Source of the DNA: Desulfocapsa sp.
GTDB lineage: Bacteria > Desulfobacterota > Desulfobulbia > Desulfobulbales > Desulfocapsaceae
DNA: 14,954 bases
Direction of reading: 5' to 3'
Assembly (NCBI GenBank): GCA_029934815.1
Contig: JAOZLM010000025.1
Location: forward strand, 1-14,954
Shown here: one piece after another, positions 13,355 to 14,954 of the stretch
Layout of the letters: the number at the start of each line of letters is the position of its first letter
How positions within the stretch are numbered: the first letter of the stretch is position 1
Position numbers and translations under genes: made by a program
Notes under the pieces: model-generated
The model's input: the letters and a program-made list of their open reading frames with translations, nothing else
Told to the model about the DNA's origin: nothing
Database searches by the model: none

Positions 13355-14371
13355 ATGAATAAACGTTTTACGTATTTATTACTCTTCCCAGCTGCAGCAC
13401 TTCTTTTCTGCATCCTCAATGCTCAAATCATCTCTGCAGCCCAACTGGTTGATCGTGTAGTGGCAATTGTAAATGACGATGTTATTACAATGTCCGAAGT
13501 CAACGAAGCGGGTAAAGGCTATTTTAGAAAAATCACCGAAAGTGCACCCTCCAGCCAGCTCGAAGATGCATTGCGCAGGGCCAGATCAGAAGTCCTCAAC
13601 ACGCTGATAGACAAGCGACTGATTACCCTTGAAGCTGAGAAACAGGGTGTTACCATCACAGAAGCCGAAATACAGGCGGCAGCAGACAGAATGATGGCCA
13701 GCAACAATATAAACCGGGAAATGCTCGATGCCCAGCTCGGCCAGATGGGAATGACTTATGACAGTTATCTGGATACCCTCCGCAACCAGATTCTGCAATC
13801 GAAACTGGTTAACTATGAAGTCCGTTCAAAACTGATCATCACCGATGATATGGTGCTTGATTACTACGACGCCAACTACACAAAACATATCAGCGGTGGT
13901 GGCTACTATCTGATGCAGATGGGTTTTGTATGGGGTAAAAACAGCAATTCCAGCGATTCTGCTCCGGTACAATATGCAGATAAAATGGATGCACAAAAAC
14001 GCGCCGAACGTGTTCGTAAGCTGCTGCTTAACGGACAGGATTTCAGAATGCTGGCCGAGAAATTTTCCGACCTTCCATCTGCTGCTGACGGTGGAGATCT
14101 GGGAGTTTTCCAAAAAGACGAAATGGCAACATATATGAAAGAAGCGGTACTTCCCTTAAGTCCCGGTGAAGTGAGTGAAATTGTTGAAACACCTTCCGGC
14201 TATCAGTTTTTCAAACTGCTTTCCAGCCAGGACGGACAGATTGTAGTGCAGGCATCTTTTGCCTCAGTCAAAGACGATATACGGCAAAAACTCTATGACG
14301 AGCAGCTTAAAGAACAGTTTGATGAATGGGTCACTAAAATTAAAACAGAAGCATATATTAAAAGATTGTAG
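13355..14371 (+). CDS. SurA-like periplasmic chaperone / peptidyl-prolyl isomerase homologue
   Basis: A 338-residue exported protein related to SurA and PpiC, which help outer-membrane proteins fold in the periplasm. A signal peptide (MNKRF, then a hydrophobic core, cleavage near ISAA-Q, residue 29) is followed by the SurA N-terminal signature LVDRVVAIVNDDVITMSEV (31-49) and a helical chaperone domain containing LNTLIDKRLI (81-90). One parvulin-like domain covers about 180-290, with LAEKFSDLPSAADGGDLGVF (233-252) well kept. The histidine positions of active parvulins appear lost: the HILL start reads YYLMQM (184-189), and the late GYH reads GYQ (282-284). The ATG at 13355 is preferred over a TTG at 13322 because the signal peptide begins there. 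The RodZ-like gene follows 9 nt later, so they are co-transcribed. Confidence 0.9.
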   Translation: MNKRFTYLLLFPAAALLFCILNAQIISAAQLVDRVVAIVNDDVITMSEVNEAGKGYFRKITESAPSSQLEDALRRARSEVLNTLIDKRLITLEAEKQGVTITEAEIQAAADRMMASNNINREMLDAQLGQMGMTYDSYLDTLRNQILQSKLVNYEVRSKLIITDDMVLDYYDANYTKHISGGGYYLMQMGFVWGKNSNSSDSAPVQYADKMDAQKRAERVRKLLLNGQDFRMLAEKFSDLPSAADGGDLGVFQKDEMATYMKEAVLPLSPGEVSEIVETPSGYQFFKLLSSQDGQIVVQASFASVKDDIRQKLYDEQLKEQFDEWVTKIKTEAYIKRL

Positions 14372-14380
14372 GTGAAGAAA

Positions 14381-14954
14381 ATGTCTGAAAAAGAAACAGT
14401 ACAAAAAACCCAGACACTTGGCGAGTTCCTGAAAAAAACCCGAAAAGCTTCTAACATATCACTGGATGACGCTCAGGACTCAACCAAAATAACACTAAAA
14501 GTTCTGCAAGCTATAGAATGTGATGATTTTAGTGCCATGCCTGCTGAAGCGTTCTGCCGTGGTTTCTATGTGATGTACGCAAAATTTCTGAAACTTGATC
14601 ATGACGCTGTGCTGGGAAGATATCTTGAAGCCAGAGGCCTGCCTCCTGTTACCTCGAAAGTACATTCAACCCCACCTGTTCGCAAAAGCGGGCAATTCCG
14701 TAACTACGCAGAGCCATCTCCCGTTTCTCCTTTTATGAGCTCTATCTTTGCACTTGCTATTTTACTGGCGGCAATCATTGGCGGATGCTGGTATTTCAAC
14801 TGGAATCCCATAGATTACATCAACAGTAAACTTGACTCCATACAGACCAACGGACAGCAACTGGAGTTCACCAGTGAAATTCCTGTGCCCGCAGAAGAAG
14901 GGACGCCAGATCCTGCGCTAATTCCTGTGGCTGAAGTGGAAACAGAAGTGGCTG
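14381..14954 (+). CDS. RodZ-like helix-turn-helix membrane protein, 3' end outside window
   Basis: The first 191 codons of a gene cut by the window end. Residues 12-80 form an N-terminal HTH_25/RodZ-type helix-turn-helix (LGEFLKKTRKASNISLDDAQ, then TKITLKVLQAIECDDF, then FCRGFYVMYAKFLKLD), the pattern found in RodZ, which links MreB to the membrane and governs cell shape. A proline-rich linker (88-117) follows, then one membrane helix (about 119-138, SSIFALAILLAAIIGGCWYF), then an acidic, Pro-rich periplasmic part. GGTGAAG lies 3 nt before the ATG; the start is 9 nt after the SurA-like stop. The usual C-terminal DUF4115 domain would lie beyond the window. It could be a RodZ paralogue rather than RodZ itself. 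Confidence 0.85.
   Translation, partial: MSEKETVQKTQTLGEFLKKTRKASNISLDDAQDSTKITLKVLQAIECDDFSAMPAEAFCRGFYVMYAKFLKLDHDAVLGRYLEARGLPPVTSKVHSTPPVRKSGQFRNYAEPSPVSPFMSSIFALAILLAAIIGGCWYFNWNPIDYINSKLDSIQTNGQQLEFTSEIPVPAEEGTPDPALIPVAEVETEVA

Overview
The window reads as a housekeeping stretch of a bacterial chromosome. A Desulfobacterota-type sulfate reducer, possibly Desulfobulbales, is my best guess. It rests on protein style, the pairing of a CcsA/HemX-type protein with hemA, a stand-alone precorrin-2 dehydrogenase, and a small Cys-containing periplasmic protein; no database search was possible. There are no rRNAs, tRNAs, transposases, phage genes or CRISPR arrays, and base composition looks even, so I see no sign of a transferred island.

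Left part (1-2266). The window opens with the last 57 codons of a proline dehydrogenase on the + strand. Next come two genes I do not recognise: a 102-aa, three-helix membrane protein on the minus strand and a 369-aa soluble acidic protein on the plus strand. Their start codons sit back to back in one CATATG. The plus-strand gene converges, 6 bp apart, on a universal stress protein of the ATP-binding type.

Central part (2267-11979), all on the minus strand. In transcription order the genes are uppP (undecaprenyl-diphosphatase), a METTL21-like methyltransferase, precorrin-2 dehydrogenase (SirC/CysG-N type), a CcsA/HemX-type haem-handling membrane protein, hemA, a 171-aa conserved-looking unknown, a 4-oxalocrotonate-tautomerase-like protein, ligA, an MBOAT O-acyltransferase (AlgI-like) and an AlgJ/AlgX-like acetyltransferase. 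From the methyltransferase onward, neighbouring genes overlap or are separated by at most 13 nt, so this is very likely one long operon. HemA makes the tetrapyrrole precursor, SirC acts on the branch to sirohydrochlorin, and the CcsA/HemX protein handles haem for cytochrome c maturation or HemA control. The AlgI/AlgJ pair would O-acetylate an extracytoplasmic glycan.

Right part (12055-14954). A 67-aa secreted cysteine-containing protein has its own near-consensus sigma-70 promoter and a perfect-stem intrinsic terminator. Upstream lies a TlpA/ResA-like thioredoxin with a signal peptide. After a 395-bp divergent intergenic region the + strand carries a SurA-like periplasmic chaperone, whose parvulin domain has lost its usual histidines, followed directly by a RodZ-like HTH-plus-membrane-helix protein cut by the window end.

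I did not find a clear novel system. The observations most worth checking are the CATATG divergent start pair with its two unknown genes, the highly expressed-looking 67-aa secreted protein, the histidine-less SurA homologue, and several enzymes whose canonical active-site residues appear changed (tautomerase, SirC).
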